Positions 1-10,951 of a DNA stretch of 64,000 bases are shown here, in pieces. The notes beneath the pieces were generated by a model that saw only the letters and a program-made list of their open reading frames with translations, had not been told where the DNA came from and did no database searches. The stretch covers positions 3,844,001-3,908,000 of the forward strand of contig NW_026570221.1 of NCBI RefSeq assembly GCF_019649055.1. Direction: 5' to 3'. This DNA is from Paramacrobiotus metropolitanus. Lineage: Eukaryota > Tardigrada > Eutardigrada > Parachela > Macrobiotidae. The translations under genes were made by a program, and so were the position numbers. Each line of letters starts with the position of its first letter. The stretch's first letter is position 1.

Positions 1-1343
1 CACAGATGATTTCCTTGATAAACTAAAAAACATATCGCGTGCGTACCGCTACCGCTCTCGCCTATTCGATACAGTTCAGTAAGAAAATTTCCGGTTTAGC
101 GATGTCACGTCGACTTATTCGGGATATCAGTTTTTACTGCCAGATTACAGTTATGTTTCCGTTTTTATTTTCGATGCAAGAAAAACGACATCTGCGTTGA
201 TACGGCATGCTAAAGTTTAAATCCGAAGTGATGCATGCGGATTCGCAGTGGATTACAGTCTACCGACAGGTGCAATGTTAACAACTACTTCAGTCGTAAC
301 TTTACATGAAATAAGTCAGCAAAAATATGTGTGCACACGTGTCGAGATGAGTTGAGAAAGGCAGTGGCTAAAGTTAGGCAGCAAAAAAATTTGAAAAATG
401 ATACAGAAAAAAGCAATTTTATAAAATACAGCTGCAGTCAGCGAACCGATATAGCTTTTAGCAAGAGCAATTAGAAAATAACATGATTTAGTACTACTGA
501 CTTGCGCTGGTCGCAATTTATGTTTTGGTAACTAAGTCTTGTTGGCCGATTTCATATAGTAAGTCGACGTTCCTTATGAAAGCGGCGCATATTTTCTAAT
601 AAGATTGTTATGTGCTTGTCGCGAAAGCATATAGTAATCTGCCGTCACGAGATTGTGTTGTAGAAGCCACTGTAAGTAATTACGGGTACCCAAAAAGAAA
701 CGGCTAAGCTATATTCAGAGTCTCGCTGAAGTTTTGGTGAAATAATTAATGGTGACGTAGATATTTGGTAAAGTTGCGGCACAATGTACTTTGTAAAATG
801 TCGAAGTTTTCGGAAATTCGTATTGTAGAATTGGCCGATGTCTTAAAAATCAGTTCTTGAGAGCCGATCTGGACTTCATTTTACTGGTTTAAATTGCTTG
901 TCAAATTGCTTTGTTCGTTTTTCAGAATTCAAAACTGACTGAGGTTTATTTTTACGTAATGGTTTTCATTGCAATAAGTGCAATTAGCGGCTGATGTTTT
1001 GTATGCGATTTTACTTCTATTTTGAGTTATTATACAGAAAGCGGAAAGGCGGGAAGTAATACGATATAAACTGCAAAAGTGCCGGCCATTTTGCCACATT
1101 TCCCTTATCATTTCAGTAGATAAGTTCAAAATTGTATGTCATCCGTTTTATCACTGACACCGCTTATCTTTGCGCAACAACATTACTAAGAAGTAAGAAG
1201 CACGTATCGTCCGTTACATATCGGACAGTTACGGTACAGTTAATTATACAGTGCCAGGCGTGTGTTAAACTTGCAACAAGGCTGCAAAGCGCATGTTGAT
1301 GAAATAAAAAGTTCTATTGACGCGTTAAGTCGGCTTTTTGGCA
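1..1343. other. No gene recognised
   Basis: AT-rich sequence with only short open frames on either strand. No domain, convincing splice-site pair or repeat was recognised here. It lies upstream of F-box copy A and may hold its old distal promoter. Confidence 0.5.
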
Positions 1344-1349
1344 TATAAA
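1344..1349 (+). promoter_or_regulatory. Candidate TATA box of F-box copy A
   Basis: TATAAA lies about 115 bp before the ATG of copy A. The intact paralogue D has TATAAATA at nearly the same distance (about 120 bp) from its ATG, which supports a shared core promoter layout. Confidence 0.4.
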
Positions 1350-1459
1350 CCAGAGCCTAGGACTTTTATGATACATTCTTGGCGGCCACTGCTGTTGTGT
1401 GCTGAACTTAGCACATGCATTAAAACGGAATTAGGCATGTGCTAGAGCTAGAGAGCAGA

Positions 1460-3071
1460 ATGCACTTTTATGAAACTAATGGACAGAGTTTAGGCGCATG
1501 GAATTCGGTGGAGGTGCTGCTAGATGACAACGGTCCGCTGCAACGCGGCAGCGTTATGAACATCGTCGAGGATGGTCTGATTATTGAATTCCACTGTGTC
1601 GGCCAGCGGCCGGTGCTGGTGGAGTTCGGGAATGTCTTTGGTACGAGCCTGGATGAACGGTGTTTTGGTCGGATCCGCGTTTTCCCGATAAGGAATCAAG
1701 GAATTCCTTTGCTTAGCGCCGCCAGCAGCCGGCAGACTGGACTTGCAGGTGCTGCTGCGCGCCCGTCCCGGCCCGAAGGTCCGTGGCATCCTGGAAAGCT
1801 GCTGATGTGGGATACAGACCATGCCCGTGGTTACGCCTTCGTAGAAGCGCATTTGCTCGGAGCGACAGTCCGTAAACTGTTATACCAAAGGCAGGTGCGC
1901 TCTCTGCCGTCGAATGAGGACACGAAGCAGAAAACAATTCAGCCCAGTGATTCGTTATGCGCTCCGTTCCTCTGCCGGAAAGATACTTGTCACGACTTGA
2001 AGGTGGCGGCATAATGTATTTATTATGAACCGCCACTGAGGGCGCAAACAACCAACTGATTGTTGTCATCAGGACAACAATGGCACACTGCAACCGTAGT
2101 TGCCATGCTGGACAACACACCACATAGAGGTCACAGCGGACACAACATTCTCGTTGCGTCAGTGCCACTGCACTACGCCACAATACTGGAAGGTTGGAAC
2201 GCCGGCTTTAACGGCGGCGTTTCAGTAGCAAATCGACGCCTGCTGCAAAGCGCGATGCATCTCTCTCTACAACGAAGGATTTGTCTATCTGCAGCGCACC
2301 GAAGAGACGGCTGTTGCAAATCATGTTCCAGTAAGTTCCCTTGTTTTTTCTAGCCAAAATAGAGTAACAGAACTGATAACAGTGACTGGGTACTTGCCAT
2401 TTATCTGCAATATAAAATCAATCGTTCAGGCGGAATGTGCACAACGAGCGCAAGCTCGCCGTGGCGACTACGTGAAATACGGACGTGAATACCGACTCAG
2501 CCGGCATCCGCTGCCACTTAAAACGAGTTGCTTCCGGGATTCCGTTGCTGCGAGAACTTCTAGTTGAGATCTTCCAGTCTTTCGATACCATCGGTCGTCT
2601 GCGGTGTCGGCGTAGCTGCCAAGCTTGGGAGACTGTTCTGACTTCAGGAGAAGTGCGCCGTGAGGTCCGGGTGTCCTTCGACCGTAGCGTTCTCTCGTCG
2701 CGATGGTTGTTTCAGAGATTGGCGTACTACGCGGTGCACTGTTGTGTCCTTTTAAGGACACAACAGTGCATGAGCACATCACTCCGGCCACACGCACCAT
2801 CTCGTTCCTCGACTACGATGACCTTTGGTGGGAGGATCTAGACTCCGGGCGGTGGTGTCATTGCCTGCGTGCAACAAGTTTTAAGCGTGACTGGTCGACG
2901 AATCCAGCGAACAATCTTCTGTCGACGACACATCCGCGCGCACGACAACAACGAGTATTTGTCGGACTGCTTCGGAGAAAATTTTCGGAGCGTTCCGGGT
3001 CTCATAAAATATGCTTGACAGCTCTGCACAATGGCACAGCGTATTACTGCGCGTTTAAGAACGCAGAATAA
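1460..3071 (+). pseudogene. F-box family copy A, decayed two-exon gene
   Basis: Exon 1 starts with MHFYETNG and carries the family's N-terminal pair of modules (AWNSVEVLLDD..., then a second module with WHPGKLL). It runs to a GTAAGT donor at 2331. Exon 2 follows an acceptor near 2429 and encodes an F-box (LLVEIFQSFDTIGRLRCRRSCQAWE, about 2550-2640). Compared with copy B, one base is missing near 1951, which shifts the frame. A 200-bp insert sits at 1988-2187, and the part after the F-box drifts out of frame. The intact family product would be an F-box protein, probably a substrate adaptor of an SCF ubiquitin ligase. I start at 1460, not the upstream CTG/ATG-like starts, because MH[FL]Y is conserved in copies C and D. 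Transcription is possible, but a full protein is not. Confidence 0.7.
1988..2187. mobile_element. 200-bp insertion (MITE-like) in copy A exon 1
   Basis: Aligning copy A to copy B by eye shows 200 extra bases here. ATACT at 1983-1987 is repeated as the last five bases of the segment (2183-2187), as expected of a 5-bp target duplication. The ends are weakly inverted (TGTCACG... / ...CGCCACA). Inside is a strong hairpin, about 2003-2037, with GTGGCGG paired to CCGCCAC. No coding capacity; superfamily not assigned. Confidence 0.5.
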
Positions 3072-4894
3072 ATTCAGGGATTTAAAATAAATTGCGATTA
3101 CGGTGGCTCAAAAACCTTGTACCTGTAAGTTGTAATAACAGCTCCCCATTTAAATATTGTTTTACGTATATACATGTATTAGAAAAATGAACTATTGTCG
3201 AGATGCTGCCTAATTGCAAAACTATGCCAGATGCCTTTTCCTCGTGTTTTGCGATGTTTCGGATTTGCGGCGTTTATATTTAGGCTTACAGTTGAATCGG
3301 GACGAAGCCGGATCGTCCGGATCGACACCGGATCGTCCGGTATATAATTTTGCAAAACCGAAAAATTTCACCTTTCGGCAGCAAGCTCCTGACAGTGGTG
3401 CATGGTGCTCAATAGCTTAACAAATCGCTAAACTTGATCATTTTCTGTCCGATTTTCCAAAATGGATGGTTCTTTCTAGGCGGTAGGCTGTGTGAAACGG
3501 GGACGTTCTAGAACGGCAGCTACTGGTGCGCCAGCTGTGACTGCTACCCGTGAGGTTTTGAGGATAACGAAGTCCATCCGACGCCCTGTGAGTCTGTGAC
3601 CAACGTACTTGTCAATGTGTTCGTCTTCCCGGCATTGCCGGACGAACGTGTGACGAGTGCGCACCCGGTACCAACGATCATTCGGCGCTGCACTGTACTG
3701 AGTTTCGGTGCTCGCCTGGCGGCCAGCACTGCGCACGGTACTTGCACCTGCAAAAGCCAACTTCATATGTCCACCCACATGTACGGTACTCTGTACCTTT
3801 ACGGGAACTTACTTCATGCTACGTGGGCACAAAGTTTTCAGACCTTGCCCGAAGATGGTGTTATGATCTGAAATCGTTTGAAAACAATAAATTTTGCGAG
3901 ATACAAAACAGAAAAATAGGTGAAAGACTGCAATGTATTGTTTTATTTATTCTCCCGGCCTTAGCGTGATACAGGTAACATGTAAGCAAAATTATAAATT
4001 ATTATTCTCGTGTTTTCGTTTTGAATAATTCCGAAGGGTAAATAGAAGATCCCCACACGCGTTACCGGGCTGCGGTTTTCCAAATCACTAAGAGAACTGA
4101 GGCGAGAACTGCATGACACGTTGTGATTGTGTCAAGAAACTGGTTCGCAGATGTTATCGTTAAAATCTCTGGCGCATTGCATTAACATGGTATGATACTG
4201 GAAAACGGCGATTTACTGCTCCTCTCAGAAACTCTGACCACTGAGTGTTGTTCTTTCTGTACAATTTTTACGTGGATGTTCGAGCATGTCGATTCAGCTC
4301 GTTTTTAACTGTCACGTAACTCACGTTCATCGTCATTTAAAAGAGATCTGCTCCGGACCCGCTTACAGTTGCCGTTGCGGGTGCCGGTAGAACGTTCAAT
4401 TTTAAGGGTCTCCAAAAAAAATAGCGACGTACGATTGCACCGATCAAATAAATTATTCACATGTTATTTTTTATAATATATATTTACCCAGATCAAAATT
4501 TCAAAATGTTCCATTTTTCCTCTTTTAAAAAAAAGGCCTTACAGGATGTGAATTCTAACAAAACTCGCTGTTCGCTAACTTTAGATAATTCTCAGTAAAA
4601 GGAAATCGAAACTGATCACCAGTAATTCAGCATGATCAAAATAAAAGAGTCAGAATAATCACGAACAATCATAAAAGAGTCAGAATAGTCTAAATAGTAG
4701 GTGGCTTAACTTTCGTAACTCATGCGGACTTTATTGAAGTGGTAAGCGAAGTAAACTTACACTATCCCGGAAAAAAATTGTTAACGGAACCCGTTTTAAT
4801 TTGCACGAGCTAATCCTAAGCGTATTTTTAACTGACTAATACGAGAGCCAGAAACTCTGAATAAACGTCCAATATCATGGTCCGTACTCCATAA
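3072..4894. other. No gene recognised; small tandem motif
   Basis: Mostly AT-rich intergenic DNA. GATCGTCCGG occurs twice near 3310-3340. A 17-bp unit beginning ATAAAAGAGTCAG occurs at 4641 and again at 4671. The minus-strand open frame at 3476-3778 has no recognisable domain and I do not treat it as a gene. Confidence 0.45.
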
Positions 4895-6655
4895 TCTATC
4901 TATCTATCTATATAAAAGAATAAGAAGGTGCACGAAATTTGTGTGTGTCAGGGTCTAAGTCATAGACACGTTCAACCAAACTTGAACGTCTATGTACCGT
5001 TCGATAGCCCTGAATGTGTAGATTTGTACAAAGTTATCAGATTTCAGAAAAACGTAAACAGTTTTGAGAAAAAATTCAAAACTCTAACATGGAAAGTCTA
5101 CGGGACGTCATAAACCAGTTAACGGAGCGCAGCTAAGTATATGTAGCTGCCACCTTGCGTAGGTTGTGGGACTCTACAGATTTTACCGTAACGGCGAAGA
5201 AGTACTATTGTACGGCTGCAGCCAGCAACACATTATCCGGTTTGTGGTCGAGTTGCATTTAAATTTTCGAAGGTAAAAGGCACACGTTTGAACTTTAAAG
5301 TTTGTCCAGTTGTGATTTCTACAGATTTTTTAAAACGTCTACACATGTAATCTGACAGCTACTCCAGTTATGAAATTTGTGCAGTTGCTGCTGCTGGGCT
5401 GCAAAGTTTCGCAATGTAAATCTGTGGAAATTGCTACAAGCAAAAACTGAAAAAAACTGGGAAATTTTTCGTTTGTTATGTTCAGTTTTTGTAAGCATGG
5501 AAACTTCCTGCGAGCTATTCCGCCGTTCGATTTCAAACTTGATAGTTTCACAGGCAGGTGATGCCGGGCGACACGACACGAGCGGATCTCGCGGAACATC
5601 AAGCGAGACATTATTCTGCGTAGTGCTCCGTATTTCCGTGGCACAGTAATAGCCAAATTCCGAATTCACACAAACTAACAATACACTGCAATCCCAAAAT
5701 TGGCGAAAGTTGAAAATTAGAATTGCTTTTATTGTTTTCGTAATTGCACTTTCAAACCACAAGTAGACGTGGAAAACTGAAAGCCGAAAAGTTAGCGACC
5801 ATTCGTTAACAAATTTTTAAAACCTTTCGGTTGGTCTCACTACGTTCACCCCGTGCGCTACATTGCGCACTATTTACTTGGTAAATTACCTTTTCGGTTT
5901 TCGCCTTTCACCGTCCCTTATGGTCCGACGTGGGAAAACACTTTGCAATGTATTTTCTGCATAATAATTTTGCTATGTTTATAAGATGTACACGTTATTG
6001 TAAACATATCTAAATTTCAGAAATTATTATTTTTATAGATTCCAGCAATAAATTCCTCTGAATTTCAGAAATTATTCCCAATTGTATGTCCAGAAATTCA
6101 ATGGCGACAAATAACTGGTATTTTGTCCGACTGCTTAAAGTATGTAGCAGCATGTTTCGGACATTTACGAACATATACTTTAGAAATATCTTGAAAAATG
6201 AAAGTGAATGTAATGTACAGAAATATTTTGAAAACAAGCAAGTGTGGTTAAAGCAAATGCAAATATCAGGCGAAGGGACCGTTGGCAGGCCGTATTAAAT
6301 GCAATGAACGGAGGGAAAAGTAGTACGAGTACCGAATTCGAAAGTTTCAAAGTTTTGTGTTTTAAGAAATACGAATACGATTGAAAGGCAATGAAAAGTG
6401 GTAAACAGAGTGGTCAAATTATTGATTAGTTTTCAAATGTTCTAAACGGTGCAATCGGCAAGTATTTTTGGTTGTTTTGCTGTCTGTTCATTAACATTTA
6501 ATTAACACTGGCTACTGATAAGTACGTATTTTTTACGATCGTGGGATTTATAACAACGAAAATTAATAAGTACAGTATTGTACGAGTAGCTCTCCATAGT
6601 TCGTGTAGTTATTAGCCGCTAATTTACTCCGCGCAATTTGCGCGGGGTCCACTAG
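4895..6655 (+). mobile_element. Non-autonomous Helitron 1
   Basis: The 5' end reads A|TCTATCTATC...ATATAAAAG. The 3' end has a near-perfect hairpin, CCGCGCAA-T-TTGCGCGG (6629-6645), seven bases before CTAG|T (6652-6655). TC start, 3' hairpin, CTRR end and insertion between A and T are the Helitron signature. A second element at 39344-41303 on the other strand has the same ends, and both share an internal stretch near the 5' end (TCGATAGCCCT...GTGTAGATTTG). There is no Rep/helicase frame, so it must have been mobilised in trans. The 5' end is uncertain by a few bases because it lies in a TCTA run. Confidence 0.8.
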
Positions 6656-6936
6656 TATCGGAATAATGAATTTTACACCAGCAGTCACCGAGAATGCCAG
6701 CAACATACATCGCGCACACAGTGTGATTATATGCAAGAATTACTTTGCGAAAATCCCAAATGCGTCCAAGTTTGCTGTTGCATTTACGGACGGGAGTGAA
6801 TCCTCTTGCTTCAAGACGGGGAATCACTCGGCATGAACTTCTTTTAAACAGTGTTCATGCAAATTTCTTATATCCAGATTGACGTCAAGAGAGCGTTTAC
6901 ACCATAACATAAAGCCATAAACATTATGAAATAGCA
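6656..6936. other. Downstream flank of the kinase-Kelch gene
   Basis: No coding feature. It holds the 3' end of the minus-strand kinase-Kelch transcript, but I see no clear polyadenylation signal on that strand. Confidence 0.4.
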
Positions 6937-9900
6937 TTATTGGGCAATAGATAGGGCTCTAATTTCGTCTCCGGCAAACGTGTGTCGCAATAACTCCTCA
7001 TCTCGATCAGGCAATGCGACAGTTGACCAGGGTTCATTGCTAATTGTATCATACACTTCTATCGAATATTCAACATCACCTTCAGCGTTTTCGCCACCGG
7101 TGACGTAAATCTTTTCGTTAACAACGCTTGCTGAATGACGACGTCGAGGTTGTTGCAGCGTTTGAACATTCTCCCATCTAAACGTTCTCACATTCAGTCT
7201 GATACAAGAAGGTGTTACAACCCGATCAACTATTCCGCCGATTATGTAAAGGTATCCGTCCACGACAGCCATTCCAAAATCAACCCGGTTTTGTGGAACT
7301 TGTGGTAAGGATTCCCATTTGTCCGCCATCGGATCATACAGATCCAGCTTCACTTCAGAACTGCGCACTTTGTGGTAAGCATATAGTATTTTTTCTTCAA
7401 ACTCAGTCACACTCATCACCGTGTTCCTGCAATTAAAATTAACAATATTGTTAGCTTTGCACACGGTAGACCGGAAGGTTAAAACATGCTCGTTCCTCGA
7501 TTCCGCCATTTTGAAACACAAAAGCAAAACCTCAGCAAAATTGCTTATTCAACTGGCTCGAAATGACGGTGAAACTGATGTATTGCTAGTTTGCTACTTA
7601 CCCTGGTGTGTCGCCCACTGGACATAATTTCTCAAACTTGGTGTGGCCACCGCATAGGTCTCTCGCAACAAACTTAGTGTTGTAATAAGTGTTTCTCTGC
7701 AAATAATAAATCGTGTCTTTAACAACAACCGGACTGTCACACGGAACACGATTTGTGTACAAGGCGTACGTTTCAAATTCACATAAGCGCCACGTGCCCT
7801 TCGATACATTCCAGATGTACAATTTATAGTCGGTGTCGGATCTCGGCTTGTTCGCTTCCATAATTATTTCTTTATTCGGTAATGCCATTTGGGGATTAAC
7901 AAAACGCAACTGTTCTTTCACAGGCACTTCAAGAAGTCGAATTCGGTTTGTCAATGGATTCAAAATTACTGGCTTTACTATTCCCGATTTTGCACTCCAG
8001 TTTATTAAAAGAACCTCACAGCTGACCGTTTCAGAAAGCGTGTTGTTCTCTAAACTGACGCCCTCAGCAACTGAAAATTTGTCCAAGAGCCCCTCGGCTA
8101 AAACTCTTTCTTTGGGATTTTGTTTTAAGCACAAACTGGCACAGGCTGCTAATTTTGGCGGTATTTCAGAACTAATAAACGGCACATGGCCATTCATTAT
8201 CAGTCCAACAAATTGGCTGTCCGTAGTGCTGTTTAAATTGATCAGTTCTCCATTCTTCTCCAGGAATTTTTCGCCAACATTTCTGCCTAAAAAGCATTCG
8301 GCGATCTCCAGCATAATACAACCTAAACTCTAGATATCAGTTTTCCGTCCGGGATCTTCCGCTTCAAGTTGGCAGAACTTCTTCAGCATTTCTGGTGACA
8401 TGTAGCGAACAGTCCCACGCAGTTGCAGTATATCTCCAGAACAAGTAACGCTTTCTTGCATATGAACTAAATCATCCAAGTCTCCGATCAGCAGCTTTTT
8501 GCTGCCGTCGGTCAGGCATTTCACTAAAATGTTTCCCGGTTTCAAGTCTCCGTGTATTATTCCCCTCCGGTGAAGATACGCTAGTCCTGTCGTTATATCC
8601 TGACAGTACCGTTCAAAATCTTCGTATTTCTTGACGGGAGTTTTGATTTCCGACGCTTGCTTAAGAAGAGCTGCGAGATCACCTGCAACATTCTCGTAAA
8701 TAGTTAGCAAATACCGTTTTAGCCACTATGATGGTGGATCTAGAAAGAATCCACGGACAGAGACAGAAACGGAATCTATCCTGCAGAGTGAGCAGTGTTG
8801 TATACTACGAGCTATGCGGAAACGCAAGACACCCGACAATCAACTGCACACTTTTATATCCCATTCATATAGCACTACAGATGCTCCCGCAGCAGATGCT
8901 GCGGGGCCAAAAGTACAGCAAGTTACTCAGACGACGATGGCTAGCAACTGAAGAATCTACCAGATCGAAGAGCTGGTAGATGGAGAAAATCACTAGCAAA
9001 AACAGCAAAACAACTTAGCACCCGCACCTGTGCGGGCGTACGGGGAGGCCACTCCTCCTCACATGCCTGCGGGTGGAACCCGTGAGGTCCTCCGAGCGTA
9101 TCGCGCGGCGTCGCGAACTCCCCCTCCACGTCTTCCCGGGTTGAAGTCATGGGTGGCCGCTGGGGCTGTAAACCTCCGCTCACCAGTCCACATAGCCGAT
9201 GCGCATCCTTCACACTGCAGACACGGCCTCGTGCCTGCGGTACTGGAAAAACTGACACATACACTTTCGTTTCACTTTTTTCGCACCTTTGCTTCGGATT
9301 CGTTTCATTTCTGTATCCTCTGACGTCACCGGTGCCTGCGGTACTGGAAAGACGTCACATACGGCTTGCTTCACATCGGTTTACGGTACACTTCGGTTCG
9401 GCTCGGTTCACGGTTCGCTTCGGTTTGGATCCAGTCCGCTCTGACCTCTTTAACCTTGTCTGGGTCGACGCACTGGCTGCGACGAAATTTACGACTGCGA
9501 CGACGTCCAACCCGGAACTGGGCAAATTCCAATTTTCTTCAGTCGGAAAAGGTCACGTTCTGAGAAAAATCGGGCAGGGGTTTGGGGCACTGGTACACTG
9601 GTGACCCTGCAAACACCAAAATACGCTTCTTCAGTGGGGAAATTCCGCTGCACCCGTCCAGGAAAGGTCGTCATCCCAGGAAAATCGGGCAGGGGTTTGG
9701 GGCAAATTGACACTGGTGACCCTGCGGAGCAGCTCACTGCATCGTCTGTGGTGGCAGGGTACACGTGGGCTTCGGTGGCTGGCAGTCCTTTAGCTGCTGT
9801 GGACTGGAGTTGGCGTAGTCGTCGCTGGCTGGCTGCTGACATTCTTGTTCCATCTTCTTTTCGCGATCCATCTTCCTTTCGCGATGACGGCATCCGTATA

Positions 9901-10951
9901 GCCGTTCTTCTTGTTCCATCTTCTTTCGCGATCCATCTTCTTTTCGCGATGACGGCATCCGTATAGCCGTTCCCTTTGCTGCTGCTGCTGCGGTATCCTT
10001 ATAACCGCTTAAACGATTAATGGTCCCAATGGATAGACGACACGCTCTGCTACCATATGATGGTGGATCTAGAAAGAATCCACGGACAGAGACAGAAACG
10101 GAATCTATCCTGCAGAGTGAGCAGTGTTGTATACTACGAGCTATGCGGAAACGCAAGACACCCGACAATCAACTGCACACTTTTATATCCCATTCATATA
10201 GCACTACAGATGCTCCCGCAGCAGATGCTGCGGGGCCAAAAGTACAGCAAGTTACTCAGACGACGATGGCTAGCAACTGAAGAATCTACCAGATCGAAGA
10301 GCTGGTAGATGGAGAAAATCACTAGCAAAAACAGCAAAACAACTTAGCACCCGCACCTGTGCGGGCGTACGGGGAGGCCACTCCTCCTCACACCACGTTC
10401 AGTATAGACCGCAAATGTGGCCATTGTTGCCAAACTGCCATTTTTGGCAAATCTCTGTAACGAGCTACTATCCACCAGATAGGACAACTGGACAACTAGT
10501 CCGCTCACCACTAGTCCGTATTGCAGTGATTCATCACGTCCATATTTGCGCTCACGTCCCAAAATACCAAGAAGATAACCGGAAAAGTATTACGCATTCA
10601 CTTACTGCTACAGCGCTCCATCAGTACTTCTATTGTCGTTCCGCCTGCGGATTTTGTGATGCGGATTTGGTGGTAGCGCACCAAGTGTGGATGCGCTAAT
10701 CGAGAAAGTCTCCTTAACTTGCTGCGCATTTTCGCCCAACACTCTTCATTCCCGACAACTTCAGAGTTAGTATCTAAATGAATGGCTTTTACAGCTACGA
10801 CTTCTTCCCCTGTATGATCACCGCGTTCCGTAATTTTTGCTTGATAAACAATCCCAAACGTCCCTTTTCCAATGAAATCAGTGCTGGAGTAATGATACTG
10901 GCATCGACTACCGAAAGTTTCAGTCTCACGTTCAGCGACTTCGGTTGCCAT
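6937..10951 (-). CDS. Protein kinase with C-terminal Kelch repeats (one in-frame TAG)
   Basis: Three exons: 10951-10606, 8682-7602 and 7426-6937. They sum to 1917 nt, exactly 639 codons, with matching phases at both introns. Exon 1 holds the glycine loop (GKGTFGIVYQAK) and the ATP lysine (VAVK). Exon 2 starts after TTGCAG, preceded by a CTAAC branch site, and gives HGDLKPGNIL (HRD altered to HGD, catalytic D and N kept), GDLDD in place of DFG, and RYMSPEM (APE site). The C-lobe passes into Kelch-type repeats (LYIWNVSKGTW, LYIIGG, IYVTGG). At 8330-8332 a TAG replaces the tryptophan of the usual DI-W-SLG motif. One G-to-A change explains it, and the frame stays open on both sides. The product would be a cytoplasmic Ser/Thr-type kinase, or a pseudokinase given DLD for DFG. 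The intron 8683-10605 has been enlarged by an LTR element. This is either a young pseudogene, a read-through gene or a sequence error. Confidence 0.75.
8727..9063 (-). repeat. 3' LTR of the small LTR element
   Basis: Copy of 10056-10392. It contains three short GC-rich hairpins, including CCCGCAGCA paired with TGCTGCGGG, and CCCGCA paired with TGCGGG. The minus-strand promoter motif TATAAAAG lies about mid-repeat. Confidence 0.85.
9569..9726. repeat. Internal direct repeat of the small LTR element
   Basis: A unit of about 50 bp (ATCGGGCAGGGGTTTGGGGC ... CACTGGTGACCCTGC) occurs near 9569 and again near 9678. Another short repeat (GTGCCTGCGGTACTGGAAA) occurs near 9231 and 9334. Both carry or neighbour the GGTGACC motif that is abundant in E1. 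Confidence 0.6.
10044..10055 (-). promoter_or_regulatory. Primer-binding site, initiator tRNA-Met type
   Basis: TGGTAGCAGAGC abuts the LTR. The 3' end of animal initiator tRNA-Met (...CCTCTGCTACCA) would pair with 11 of these 12 bases. The same 12 bases follow the E1 LTR at 18272. Confidence 0.65.
10056..10392 (-). repeat. 5' LTR of the small LTR element
   Basis: Copy of 8727-9063. It is followed directly, on the minus strand, by the primer-binding site at 10044-10055. Confidence 0.85.

Larger units (their letters stand above)
8727..10392 (-). mobile_element. Small non-autonomous LTR element in the kinase intron
   Basis: Two 337-bp direct repeats (8727-9063 and 10056-10392) look identical by eye and flank 992 bp of non-coding interior. 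CCAC flanks both sides (8723-8726, 10393-10396), a 4-bp target duplication. Read on the minus strand, each LTR begins TGTGAGGAGG, has a TATAAAAG box and ends in CATA. The base after the 5' LTR begins TGGTAGCAGAGC, a primer-binding site. LTR end, PBS and internal hairpins match element E1 at 17.9 kb, so this is probably a non-autonomous member of the E1 family. Structurally it looks whole, and the matching LTRs imply a recent insertion. It encodes nothing recognisable. Confidence 0.85.

Noticed and set aside
3476-3778. Minus-strand 100-codon frame as a gene
   Set aside because: No domain, no promoter or splice logic, and overlapping frames on both strands look like composition effects.
4895-6655. 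Helitron 1 as a carrier of a captured gene
   Set aside because: Its frames (for example 5319-5762, minus strand) show no domain or splice structure.
8728-10308. Two identical 83-codon frames as duplicated genes
   Set aside because: They lie inside the two LTR copies of the small LTR element.
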